Origin: Thermostichus vulcanus str. 'Rupite'
Lineage (GTDB): Bacteria > Cyanobacteriota > Cyanobacteriia > Thermostichales > Thermostichaceae
Length of the DNA: 64,000 bases
Direction of reading: 5' to 3'
NCBI RefSeq assembly: GCF_022848905.1
Contig: NZ_JAFIRA010000001.1
Location: 62,001-126,000, forward strand
The notes under the pieces are model-generated. The model was not told where the DNA came from, ran no database searches, and was given only the letters and a program-made list of their open reading frames with translations. Shown here piece after piece: positions 10,663 to 19,481 of the stretch. The translations under genes and the position numbers were made by a program. Each line of letters begins with the position of its first letter. Positions within the stretch are counted from its first letter, which is position 1.

Positions 10663-11513
10663 TAGGAGCTCAATTCCTCAGGTACAGCAATTGTATAGTG
10701 TGCTTCTGGCCTTGAGTTAATTCTGCTGTCCGGGATAGAGGGTTGGCTTGAAATCGGGATCCCTTCCCAGCCAAAACCCAAAGTTTGCAGATCCGGAATG
10801 GAACGAGCAAAAAATCGACCCTTGAGGCCATAGCTGAGCAACCCTAAGTACTCACGCAGGGCGGGTAGCGGGAAGCCGCGCGATGAGTAGGTCTCACTGA
10901 TGATGGGAATCACCCGGATGCCAAAGCTGCGAAAGGTAAGCTCAGAACGCAACATGTGAATGTTATCGGTGATGAGAAGAATCGATTGCACCTGAGCCGG
11001 TTCTAGTAGGGCCAAGCTGAATTGGGCATTTTCTTCTGTTGTTTGGGAGCAGTCTTCTCCATTGAGATCACTTCTGGGAACCCCCAATGCCAACAGAGCC
11101 CTACCCATCGGCCCCGCATCTCCTGCGCCACTGACAAAGATGCGCGGAGCCCAGCCTGCTTGCCATAGACGATAAGCCTCTTCAACCCGCCCACTGGCCA
11201 AAGCTTCACCTCGGCCCAACACCACGATGGCATCAGCAGGAGCCAGTGCATCTCGAGGGATCCAAGTGGTCAGTCCCCAGGTGAGTATGCCGTTGCCCGC
11301 AGGGGTGAGCAGCACCAAGTAGAGCCAGAGGGGTAAACTGCTCAGGAACAATCCGAGGCGACGCCGCGCAGGAGGCACCAGCCAAACCACTGCCAAGACG
11401 ATCAGCAGCAGCAAGGGCACCATCCCAAGGGGCTGAGTCAGCATTTGGCTGAGATTGGCTTTTAACCCCAACCAGGGCAATGGCTCCCGTTCACAGTGGT
11501 AGAGATCAAACAT
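10662..11513 (-). CDS. YdcF/ElyC-family (DUF218) membrane protein
   Basis: The 283-residue protein has two N-terminal hydrophobic segments (about residues 28-50 and 56-75), then the DUF218 core: DAIVVLGRGEALASGRVEEA, PRIFVSGAGDAGP, the SQTTEENAQFS motif and ILLITDNIHMLRSEL. In E. coli the relative ElyC affects envelope integrity and lipid-carrier metabolism; the biochemical activity of the family is unsettled. It is the middle gene of the run ubiA, this gene, lpxB-like gene. The start is ATG 11513, after a 64-base gap from ubiA. Confidence 0.8.
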   Translation of the reverse strand: MFDLYHCEREPLPWLGLKANLSQMLTQPLGMVPLLLLIVLAVVWLVPPARRRLGLFLSSLPLWLYLVLLTPAGNGILTWGLTTWIPRDALAPADAIVVLGRGEALASGRVEEAYRLWQAGWAPRIFVSGAGDAGPMGRALLALGVPRSDLNGEDCSQTTEENAQFSLALLEPAQVQSILLITDNIHMLRSELTFRSFGIRVIPIISETYSSRGFPLPALREYLGLLSYGLKGRFFARSIPDLQTLGFGWEGIPISSQPSIPDSRINSRPEAHYTIAVPEELSS

Positions 11514-11577
11514 CGGGATCCCTCACCTCCACAACGTCAAGTTGACATCAGGTTGAGATCCTCATCGGGCATGGCCA

Positions 11578-12480
11578 CTAGGCCAACAGGGATCCCCCAA
11601 TCATGCCTGCTAGCAAAATAAATCCCTGCACCACATTCTGGCCGAAGATGGCCGGATACAGGGTCGGTGGTGCATCCACCTGATGCAGTTGCCAGGTTTG
11701 TCGGCCCCACATCGAGGTGGCGATCACCCAACTGGCGAAGTAAACTCCGTGCAAACCCAAAGTCAGCCCCACTCCTAGCAGGGCAATAGAAGTGCCCAAG
11801 AAAAAGAATCCCACCGCCGTCGGAGTCAACCGCCCAAAAAAACGGGCGCTGGAATGGATCCCAGCCCGTTCGTCATCCTCTCGATCCGACAGAGCATAAA
11901 CAGTATCAAACCCTAGTGTCCAGAGCACCGTTGCCAACCATAACCAAGCCAAGCCCCCTTCCCAGAGGGGAGTCTCCGGATCCTGACCGCTCACCGCAGT
12001 CCAGCTGATCAACACGGCAAAGCCCCAAGCCAGCGCCAACACCAATTGCGGCACCGGGAACACCCGCTTCGCCGCCGGATAGAGCAAAATCACTGGCACC
12101 GCCGCCACACAGAGGGCAAAGCTCACCGGATTGAGAAACAGGGCCAATCCTGCTGCACAGGCCAAACTCACCAGCAAGGTTATGATGGCAACCCCAACCG
12201 TCAACTCTCGACTGGCCAAAGGACGATTGCGGGTTCGCTCCACCAAGGGATCCAAGTTGCGATCCCAGAGGTCGTTGATCACACAGCCTGCGCCACTGGT
12301 GGCCAGGGTGCCCAGAATGATAATTCCTACCAACGGCCAAGGCGGGATCCCGCGTCCGGCCAGAAAGGCGCCCCACAGAGCTGGAATCATCAAAATCAGC
12401 CGCCCTGCTGGTTTGTGCCAACGCAACAGCCTGAGAATGGCTGCGCCAGTGGCCCAAGGTGCAGGAGGAGAAGCAGACAT
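11578..12480 (-). CDS. ubiA: UbiA-family 4-hydroxybenzoate polyprenyltransferase
   Basis: UbiA-type enzymes attach a polyprenyl tail to an aromatic ring; in cyanobacteria the 4-hydroxybenzoate solanesyltransferase feeds plastoquinone synthesis. The 300-residue protein has the first Asp-rich motif CVINDLWDRNLDPLVERT at about residues 67-84, the second motif YALSDREDDERAG at about 195-207, and about eight hydrophobic segments. Both motifs needed for Mg-diphosphate binding are intact. The start ATG at 12480 fits the usual length. Confidence 0.93.
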   Translation of the reverse strand: MSASPPAPWATGAAILRLLRWHKPAGRLILMIPALWGAFLAGRGIPPWPLVGIIILGTLATSGAGCVINDLWDRNLDPLVERTRNRPLASRELTVGVAIITLLVSLACAAGLALFLNPVSFALCVAAVPVILLYPAAKRVFPVPQLVLALAWGFAVLISWTAVSGQDPETPLWEGGLAWLWLATVLWTLGFDTVYALSDREDDERAGIHSSARFFGRLTPTAVGFFFLGTSIALLGVGLTLGLHGVYFASWVIATSMWGRQTWQLHQVDAPPTLYPAIFGQNVVQGFILLAGMIGGSLLA

Positions 12481-12801
12481 GGATGAGATCCAGTGAAAAA
12501 CAGGTGTTGAGGTCGTTGGGGCATTGAACAGCAGTTGCCGTGCAGCAGGTACAACCCACGGCAGCTAGAACCAAGCTGATCTTAAATCATGCTAAAACGC
12601 CCCCCAGAACTTCGGGTGTGCTGATGTATCCGGGATCCTTGCGGGCACAAATGCCGTCAGGGAAAAAATCGCGGATCCCTTCATCCGTTCACTGCTTGTT
12701 CCCCCAATCTTGCCCTTGCAGAAGTTTGATATCCTATCGGGGGGCTGCTGTTGAAGGTGGTGGCATCTGCCCTTCTTTCTCTGACCTCTGTGAGGCCGAT
12801 T
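12481..12801. other. Divergent spacer between ubiA and a response regulator
   Basis: No gene of family-like character is visible. On the minus strand a 33-codon stretch (about 12595-12693) reads DGICARKDPGYISTPEVLGG, but it has no start codon and a stop immediately upstream, so at best it is a remnant. Promoters for both flanking genes should lie here; I could not pick -10/-35 boxes with confidence. Confidence 0.4.
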
Positions 12802-13548
12802 ATGCAAGCGACCCTTCCGACGCTCACCAGTCCACTTCCACAACCGAAGGAAACCGCGCCTTTGTCGGAAACCCTCCTAGTGGTGGATGACGAAGATGCC
12901 ATTCGGGAAACCATTGCCATCGCCCTAGAAGAACAAGGCTATCGAGTTTTGCAGGCAGCTGATGGACGGCAAGCATTGGAGCTGGTGCATACCTCAGAAC
13001 GGTTGGACTTGGTGATTTTGGACTTGATGTTGCCCAGCCTGAATGGCTTGGATCTGTGTCGGCTGCTGCGCCGCGAGGGCAATACGATCCCAATTTTGAT
13101 GTTGACTGCCAAAAGTAGTGAAACCGACCGGGTGGTGGGTTTGGAGCTTGGTGCTGATGACTACCTGACCAAGCCCTTTGGGATGCGCGAGTTGATTGCC
13201 CGCTGTCGCTCTGTATTGCGACGGCAGCAGCAATCTCAGCTTAGCGATGCTACTGTGCTGCGACATGGGGATCTGTGCCTGTTTACCCAAGAGTGCCGGG
13301 TGTTGGTGCGGGGTATTGAGGTAAATTTTTCCCCCAAAGAATTTCGCCTGCTGGAATTGTTCATGGGCAACCCTCGCCGCGTTTGGACTCGAGAACAGTT
13401 GCTGGATCGCATTTGGGGATCCGACTTTATGGGCGATAGCAAAACGGTGGATGTCCACATTCGCTGGTTGCGGGAAAAGTTAGAGCTGGATCCCAGTAAC
13501 CCTGAGTATTTGGTAACAGTGCGCGGCTTCGGTTACCGCTTTGGCTAG
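12802..13548 (+). CDS. OmpR/PhoB-family response regulator
   Basis: The 248-residue protein has a receiver domain (about residues 27-145) with the acidic pair VVDDED, phospho-acceptor Asp in LVILDLMLPSLNG, Thr in LMLTAKS and Lys in DDYLTKPFG, followed by a winged-helix DNA-binding domain (FSPKEFRLLELFMGNPRRVW ... VDVHIRWLREKLE ... GFGYRF). ATG 12802 has TGAGG 7 bases upstream; an earlier TTG is in frame. The family look is PhoB/SphR-like, which would suggest phosphate control, but no partner kinase adjoins it. The last bases overlap the convergent cca gene by 4. Confidence 0.9.
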   Translation: MQATLPTLTSPLPQPKETAPLSETLLVVDDEDAIRETIAIALEEQGYRVLQAADGRQALELVHTSERLDLVILDLMLPSLNGLDLCRLLRREGNTIPILMLTAKSSETDRVVGLELGADDYLTKPFGMRELIARCRSVLRRQQQSQLSDATVLRHGDLCLFTQECRVLVRGIEVNFSPKEFRLLELFMGNPRRVWTREQLLDRIWGSDFMGDSKTVDVHIRWLREKLELDPSNPEYLVTVRGFGYRFG

Positions 13549-14927
13549 CGGTTTAACTTATTGTTCTCAGTGTCTAAGTTCTTTTTCCACTGCTGAACAA
13601 AGGCGAGGGCCTCGGAGCGGGTTTGAATCTGGCCACAGACTTGGGCCTCTTGCAGAGCATCCAGCAGTTGCCCCACCCAAGGGCCAGGTTTGGCTCCCAA
13701 ACTATGCAATACATCACTGCCGTCCAGCAACGGCACCGGATGAGCCAAGGGATCCCCTGGGTCTTCATAGCGAGTGAGCCAGGGTTCCAATTTTTGCCAA
13801 TCGCATCCTGTGGCCACGGCCAGCAAAGCCAATCCACCCAGCAGGGATCCCGCCTGTTGATACAGGCGCCACTGTTGGACAGGGGTAGGGGATCCCATCA
13901 AGAGAGTCTGAAACAGCGGGAGAAGCTGGTGCAGCTTCTGGACAGTTCGCTGTTCTGCGCGACTGAAGCGTAACCTTTCCAGGTTTATTTGGATTGCTTC
14001 TGCCTTAAAGCCGGAAGCATCTGAGGGATCCCACAACAGAGCCGCCAGCACCACCGCCAAAAACCGCGAGCGACGATCCGCCAAAGGCTGCTGCAATTCC
14101 TTCTGGATGCGGGGATAGTTGTGCCACTGCTGCACCCACTGCATCACCTGCTGGGCTTGGACAAACCCCTCACTCTCAGCTTGTAAACTAGGTAACCAAT
14201 AGCCCAGCAACCCGGCTGCTGTGGCCGCCTGGAGGTGCCGCAACCCCAGGATCCCTGCCTCCAACAAGGCCACCACTTCTGAGCGCACCCGTTCTGCTGC
14301 CACCTGGGTCAACAGATGGGCTCGTTCCCGAATCGCCTCTTCCGTCAGGGGATCCAGCCCAAACCCCAGTTGAGCCGCCTGTCGATAAGCTCGCAACAGC
14401 CGCACCGGATCGGCACTGAGGTTGTCTGGATGCACCATGCGAATCTGGCCCCGGCGCATGTCCTCTAGCCCGCCCGTGGGATCCAGGAGGTAACCCCTGT
14501 GGAGATCCAAAGCCAGAGCATTGCAGGTGAAATCCCGCTGCCCCAGATCGGATTCTAGGGTTGCACCCACTTGCTGTGCTATGTCAACTGTCAACTTCGG
14601 CAACACGATGCGGGTAATCTGTCGTTCGGTATCCAGCACCACAAACCCCGCCCCCAACTGCCGTGCCACTGCTGCTGCCCACTCCACCGGTGGGTGCTCT
14701 GCACCTTGTGCATCGATATTGAGCACCAAGTCCAGGTCAACCGACTCCGCCTCTTCAGGAAAGGCTCCCGCTCCAGTCCCTGTTTTAGAGATCCCCAGTT
14801 GACGCAGGCAAGCATCCCGCAGGGATCCCCCTACCCAATAGGCTTCCTTCGGCAGCCAAGTCCAGGGAAAGGGCAAAAGACTGCGGATTCCCGCCAAGAG
14901 CAGCTCTGTTTGCAGGGGTTCGGTCAT
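13545..14927 (-). CDS. cca: CCA tRNA nucleotidyltransferase / poly(A) polymerase family
   Basis: This adds or repairs the 3' CCA of tRNAs, or one part of it if two enzymes divide the task. The 460-residue protein has the class II head: AYWVGGSLRDACLRQLG, the metal-binding VDLDLVLNIDA, then GQRDFTCNALALDL, GLEDMRRGQIRMVHPDNLS and DPVRLLRAYRQAAQLGF. The C-terminal half is helical and less conserved. Family sequence alone does not separate CCA-adding, A-adding and poly(A) polymerase activities. Confidence 0.9.
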   Translation of the reverse strand: MTEPLQTELLLAGIRSLLPFPWTWLPKEAYWVGGSLRDACLRQLGISKTGTGAGAFPEEAESVDLDLVLNIDAQGAEHPPVEWAAAVARQLGAGFVVLDTERQITRIVLPKLTVDIAQQVGATLESDLGQRDFTCNALALDLHRGYLLDPTGGLEDMRRGQIRMVHPDNLSADPVRLLRAYRQAAQLGFGLDPLTEEAIRERAHLLTQVAAERVRSEVVALLEAGILGLRHLQAATAAGLLGYWLPSLQAESEGFVQAQQVMQWVQQWHNYPRIQKELQQPLADRRSRFLAVVLAALLWDPSDASGFKAEAIQINLERLRFSRAEQRTVQKLHQLLPLFQTLLMGSPTPVQQWRLYQQAGSLLGGLALLAVATGCDWQKLEPWLTRYEDPGDPLAHPVPLLDGSDVLHSLGAKPGPWVGQLLDALQEAQVCGQIQTRSEALAFVQQWKKNLDTENNKLNR

Positions 14928-15008
14928 GCTTCCTTATCCCCTCAACCCATTATCCCAAGGGATCCCGCTGAACCTAGATCCCCAAATTGGCACGTCAAGG
15001 ATCCCAGC

Positions 15009-16031
15009 CTAGGGGTGAAGTGCTGTCGCTGGAGCAAAAGCACTGGAAGCCAAACCGGGAGTGAGCAAATGGGGCCGTACCAGCGCCACCAAGCCTGCAA
15101 TAAACTGCGGATCAGCATTCAAAGCAGGAACACGACGAAAATCCGGGATCCCCGAGTGGTGGGCCAGCTCCCGGTACTCAATATCAATTTCCTGCAGCGT
15201 CTCGATATGCTCTGAGACAAAGCTAATGGGCACCACCAACAGGTGCTTAACGCCACGGGATCCCAGCTCTGGAATCACCGTTTCGGTATAGGGATGGAGC
15301 CATTTCACCGAACCCACCCGACTTTGGTAGGAAAGAGTATGGGGATTGGGTCGCCCTACCTGTTGCCAAATCAACTGCACACAGGCTTCCATTTCCTGCT
15401 GGTAGGGATCCCCGGCCTTGGTCACATAACTTTCCGGAATGCCATGAGCGCTAAACAGCACATGCACCTGTTCCGGGTGTTCAAACTGATCCAGCCCAGC
15501 ACGGATCCCGGCAGCCATCGCCTGCACATAGTCTGGCTGGTCGTACCAGGAACATATTAGATGCCGTTCGATGCGGGCCAATTCTGGATCCTCTGCCCAA
15601 AGCCGATCCAACAGCTTAAAGCTAGATCCTGTTGTGCTGATGGAATATTGCGGGTAAAGCGGCAGCACCACCAAACGGGTGATCCCATCGGATTTGATCT
15701 GTTGAACCACGGATTCCGTAAACGGATGCCAGTACCGCATCGCCACGTACACCGGCACATCATAGCCCTCTGCCACCAAATGGGCCTGTAACTCCCGCGC
15801 TTGTTCGGCAGTGATGCGCCGCAACGGGGATCCGCCCCCAATAGCCGCGTAGTTGCGCCGAGATTTTTCCGCCCGCAAGCTGGAGATGGCCCAGGCGAAA
15901 ACCCGCTGCAAAAACGGGAAGGGTAAGCGGATCAGCTCCGGATCGGCGAACAGGTTGTAGAGAAAGGGCTGCACATCCGCCTGGGTCTCTGGCCCCCCCA
16001 AATTCAGCAGGAGCACTCCGCTTTTCGACAT
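15009..16031 (-). CDS. hemH: Ferrochelatase (protoheme ferro-lyase), no C-terminal LHC-like extension
   Basis: HemH inserts Fe2+ into protoporphyrin IX. The 340-residue protein has [20 protein letters not shown], the [10 protein letters not shown] segment, the catalytic His region [13 protein letters not shown], and WLHPYTE with [17 protein letters not shown] start at [10 protein letters not shown] (16031), where homology begins. Most cyanobacterial ferrochelatases I know end with a linker and a chlorophyll-a/b-binding-like helix; here the protein stops after [20 protein letters not shown] with no hydrophobic helix. Confidence 0.94.
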   Translation of the reverse strand: MSKSGVLLLNLGGPETQADVQPFLYNLFADPELIRLPFPFLQRVFAWAISSLRAEKSRRNYAAIGGGSPLRRITAEQARELQAHLVAEGYDVPVYVAMRYWHPFTESVVQQIKSDGITRLVVLPLYPQYSISTTGSSFKLLDRLWAEDPELARIERHLICSWYDQPDYVQAMAAGIRAGLDQFEHPEQVHVLFSAHGIPESYVTKAGDPYQQEMEACVQLIWQQVGRPNPHTLSYQSRVGSVKWLHPYTETVIPELGSRGVKHLLVVPISFVSEHIETLQEIDIEYRELAHHSGIPDFRRVPALNADPQFIAGLVALVRPHLLTPGLASSAFAPATALHP

Positions 16032-16276
16032 AACACATCTCAATAATCAGTCTTTCTCCACTGTAGGGGGTCTTATCCCATCGCGGGAAAATGGTCTTAA
16101 GTTTTTTTGCGATCTTTCTCATTTTCCCATCCTTCCCAGAGGGATTTCTCTGGCCAGACCCTTGAGCGCAGATCCGTTCACCCCTAGCTGCCGCCCAAAC
16201 GGACGAGAAGGAGCACAGGAGTTGGATCTTTCTCTCCTATCGCACTTTGCCCAATCTTCAGAAGATGAAGACAAGT

Positions 16277-17293
16277 TCAAAAGCAAGCAGCTACTGTGGG
16301 CACCGTCGGCAACCAAGCCTGTACCTGTTCTGGAGTGAGCGGGAAAGATAGATGATACCCTTGGCCCATCGGGCAGCCGATATTCTGGAGATGTTTCAGT
16401 TGCTCGGGAGTCTCAATGCCCTCAGCTACAACCGCCAGATCCAACTGCTGGGCCAACAGCAAAATCAACTGCAAGGTATCCCACCGTTCTTTGGCGACAA
16501 AACTCTGGTCGATTTTGAGGAAATTCAGGGGCAAATTATCGAGACAACTGAGGGAGGAGTAGCCCGTGCCAAAATCATCCAGGCCAATGCGGATACCGAG
16601 CTTTTGCAGATGGAGGAGCTGCTGGCTGGCCTTGCCATAGTTTTGTACAGCAGAGCTTTCGGTGATTTCCAGGCTGAGATGGCGAGCGGGGAACCCTGTT
16701 TCCAGCAGGATTTTGCTGATTTGGGCGCTGAGGCTGAGCTAATCCAGCTGTCGTGCGGAGAGATTCACACTCAGTTGCAGGGGCCGGCCCAGTTGTTTCT
16801 GCCACCTCACCATCTGTTGGCAAGCGGTTTTCAGCACCCAATGCCCCAGCTCGTGGATCAAGTCACTGCACTCGGCCACCGGAATGAACTCACTCGGAGG
16901 GATCCACCCCCGTTCCGGATGTTGCCAACACAGCAGAGCCTCAAATCCAACCAATTCCCCAGAGTCCAGGCGAAAAAAGGGTTGGTACTGCAGAAGCAGC
17001 TGTCCATGGCCCAGCGCCAACTTAATGTCACTGTCTAAGCCTTGGGAGAGAACGACTGGGCAGGAAACCCCTTCAGGAAGACTCGGCCCCCGCAATAAAG
17101 ACAGCAGATGCAGAGCATTTTGGATCCCGGCTTCCAGCAACTGCCGTCCTTTCGGAGAGTGCAAGTCCAATCGGCCCTGGTGAATCAGCCGCAATGTCCC
17201 CCAGAGGGTAGCCAAGTGAGATTGCACCTCATCCGTGATCGCCCCAGACAACTGCGGCAATTCTGCGGAAGGCTCTAGGGGAGGCTGAAACAT
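16277..17293 (-). pseudogene. EAL-domain c-di-GMP phosphodiesterase with one in-frame amber codon
   Basis: An N-terminal helical region of about 80 residues leads into an EAL domain: LQYQPFFRLDSGELVGFEAL (EAL signature), LSVNLSARQLD, then TAG at 16739-16741, and in the same frame LSAQISKILLETG, LSLEITESSAV, GLDDFGTGYSSL, LPLNFLKIDQSFV and VVAEGIETPEQL. Every catalytic motif I look for is intact and nothing is shifted, so one substitution is the only visible lesion. It is a fresh pseudogene, a sequencing error, or a readthrough case. ATG 17293 is my start; a TTG lies 33 bases upstream. Divergent from the hybrid response regulator at 17611. Confidence 0.8.
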
Positions 17294-17610
17294 AAGATGC
17301 CCGTCTTTACATTTATTTATGTACAATCCGAGGCTAAGCTCCTTTCAGGGAGAAGACGGGGAAATGAATAGGAGGAAGCTAGAAGTTACGCATTTATGCG
17401 GACTTTCCTAAGCGAAAAATCGTGTTTACGTAAATCCTCGGATATTTTTAGGGCAAGACCTCTAAGACTTCTTCCTGGATAAGTGGGATCCCCAGGATGA
17501 TAGAAAAAGATTGCTGCTCAGTTTCCCCGGTCTCCCTCCATGTTCTTACGGGTGGTCTAGGGTTGTATAACTTGAGATAGTGTCCAGATCCTGAGGACTC
17601 CCCCAGCCCC
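17294..17610. other. Divergent spacer between the EAL gene and the hybrid regulator
   Basis: Both flanking genes start here and no gene is visible inside. A short perfect inverted repeat CGCAT-TT-ATGCG lies at 17389-17400 in an AT-rich stretch and could be an operator. Nothing else stands out. Confidence 0.35.
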
Positions 17611-19401
17611 ATGAAAATCGTCTTGGTTGAGGATGATCAGGCGCTGGCCCAACTTATTTCCGATCGCCTGCGCAAAGAGCACTACCTGGTGGAGATGGCC
17701 ACCAATGGTCTGGAAGGGCTGAAATTGGCTCGCGTCACGGCAGCAGACTTGTGGATTATCGATATTGAGCTGCCCAAGCTGAATGGGTTCCAACTGTGTC
17801 AGCACCTGCGGCAACAAGGGATCCAGGCTCCCATTTTGTTGCTCACGGCACGGCGAGGGGAGACGGATTTGGTGATGGGGTTTAATCTCGGGGCGGATGA
17901 TTACCTGGTTAAGCCTTTTCAGATATCGGAATTGCTGGTGCGGGTGCGGGCCTTGCTCCGTAGACCTCGGCAACTGCAAAACGCTTTGTTGTCCTGGGGG
18001 ATCTTGGAACTCAGTACAGAAACTGCCACGGTCACCTATGGGGGAAAACCGGTATCCTTACGCCCCAAAGAATATAAGTTGCTGGAGATTTTGATGCGGC
18101 ACGGGCGACAAATGCTCAGCTATGAGCAACTGTTTGACCAGCTTTGGACGTTGGAGGAAACTCCAAACAAAGAATCCCTGAAAGCCCATATCAAAGGACT
18201 CAGACAAGCATTGAGACAAGTTGATGCTCCCCCAGATATCATCGAGGCAATTCGTGGCTTAGGGGTTCGCCTCAACCCCACTTACGAAGCAGCAGAACTC
18301 GAGAACCCAGAGCCTTCCCTGCTCCTGCCGCAATTGCAAGAAGCCTGGCCCAGCTTCAAGCCTAAAATGGTGGAGCGCATCCAACTGATCGAAACCGCCC
18401 TCAGCCAATGGCAAGTGGATCAACTGACTGCTGAATTACGCGAACAAGCCCGCAGCGCCGCCCATACTCTAGCGGGATCCCTGGGCACTTTTGGGTTTTC
18501 CAATGGGACTCAACTGGCCCAAGAACTCGAAGAGGGATTGTCTTCTTCGGTGTATCCATTGCAACGGCTACAGGAGAAGCTCCTGCAACTGAGAAAGGAA
18601 CTGGAACGGGATCCCTTTGTCACCCCGTCCGAAGAGGATCTTTTTCTCCTGCTGCTCGGTTCAAACCCAGAAACTCTGGCTATTCTCAAAAGCTTTTCCA
18701 GCCAAGCAGGAGGGATCCGGGTGGAACAAGTTGCTTGTCCCTGCGATGCCAAGTTGCTGATGGGATCCGTGGATGTTTTATTACTGGACTTGACTCACCC
18801 CAAAGCTGAGGAGCAAGGGATCCATTTAGCTCACAGATACGGGATCCCTTACATTCTCATGTTGCGAGAAGATCAACTGACTGCACGAATTGAAGCTCGG
18901 CAAAAAGGCGCTGCCGGGTGTGTGCCCAGCCCTTGCCCGCCGGAGTTACTGCTACAAACGGTGCGGCGCGCTGCCCAGACGGTTAAAGCGCTACCGATAA
19001 AGGTATTGGCGGTAGACGATGATCCCCATTTTCTAGAAATCCTTCAGATCCTATGTGGGAACCTTTGCCAGCTCACGGTTTTACAGGATCCCCGAGAATT
19101 TTGGCCCATTCTTCAGTCCACCCTGCCGGATGTGTTGCTGTTGGATGTCAAAATGCCCCATTTTTCCGGTATCGACCTATGTCATGCGGTGCGCACCGAT
19201 GTTCGCTTTGACCGGATCCCGATTTTGATGATGACCGCCTATCCACAGGAACTGAGTGCCGCAGAAGCCCTGGAAATGGGTGCCAATGATTGTCTGAATA
19301 AACCCCTCCACAGTCAGGACTTGCGCCGCCGCTTGGCCCGATATCAGTTTTTTGCCACCTCAGCAGCAGCATCGGGAGGGGATCCGCTAAGGACTGTTTA
19401 A
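17611..19401 (+). CDS. Multidomain response regulator: REC - winged helix - Hpt - degenerate REC - REC
   Basis: The 596-residue protein starts as an OmpR-type regulator: receiver at about 1-118 (VEDDQ, IIDIELPKLNG, DDYLVKPF) and winged helix at about 128-225 (RPKEYKLLEILMRHGRQML, GLGVRL). A phosphotransfer-like segment follows, with the candidate His at about 283 in RSAAHTLAGSLGTFGF. Residues about 345-450 resemble a receiver (LLLDLTHPKAEE) but lack the usual N-terminal acidic pair and Lys. The C-terminus is a full receiver from about 465 (AVDDDPHF, LLLDVKMPHFSG, NKPL). It can plausibly run an internal phosphorelay that ends on a DNA-binding output. The neighbouring EAL gene suggests a link to c-di-GMP; that is inference. 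Confidence 0.88.
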   Translation: MKIVLVEDDQALAQLISDRLRKEHYLVEMATNGLEGLKLARVTAADLWIIDIELPKLNGFQLCQHLRQQGIQAPILLLTARRGETDLVMGFNLGADDYLVKPFQISELLVRVRALLRRPRQLQNALLSWGILELSTETATVTYGGKPVSLRPKEYKLLEILMRHGRQMLSYEQLFDQLWTLEETPNKESLKAHIKGLRQALRQVDAPPDIIEAIRGLGVRLNPTYEAAELENPEPSLLLPQLQEAWPSFKPKMVERIQLIETALSQWQVDQLTAELREQARSAAHTLAGSLGTFGFSNGTQLAQELEEGLSSSVYPLQRLQEKLLQLRKELERDPFVTPSEEDLFLLLLGSNPETLAILKSFSSQAGGIRVEQVACPCDAKLLMGSVDVLLLDLTHPKAEEQGIHLAHRYGIPYILMLREDQLTARIEARQKGAAGCVPSPCPPELLLQTVRRAAQTVKALPIKVLAVDDDPHFLEILQILCGNLCQLTVLQDPREFWPILQSTLPDVLLLDVKMPHFSGIDLCHAVRTDVRFDRIPILMMTAYPQELSAAEALEMGANDCLNKPLHSQDLRRRLARYQFFATSAAASGGDPLRTV

Positions 19402-19481
19402 CCTGTAGCTCAACTCAGCCTAGAAGAGACTGCACACTTAAATTGACCATCTCTCATCCTTCAGGCTCAAGAGAACCCAAT

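Noticed and set aside
12592-12843. Minus-strand frame upstream of ubiA
   Set aside because: It is basic low-complexity in one half and overlaps the promoter and start of the response regulator; no family match.
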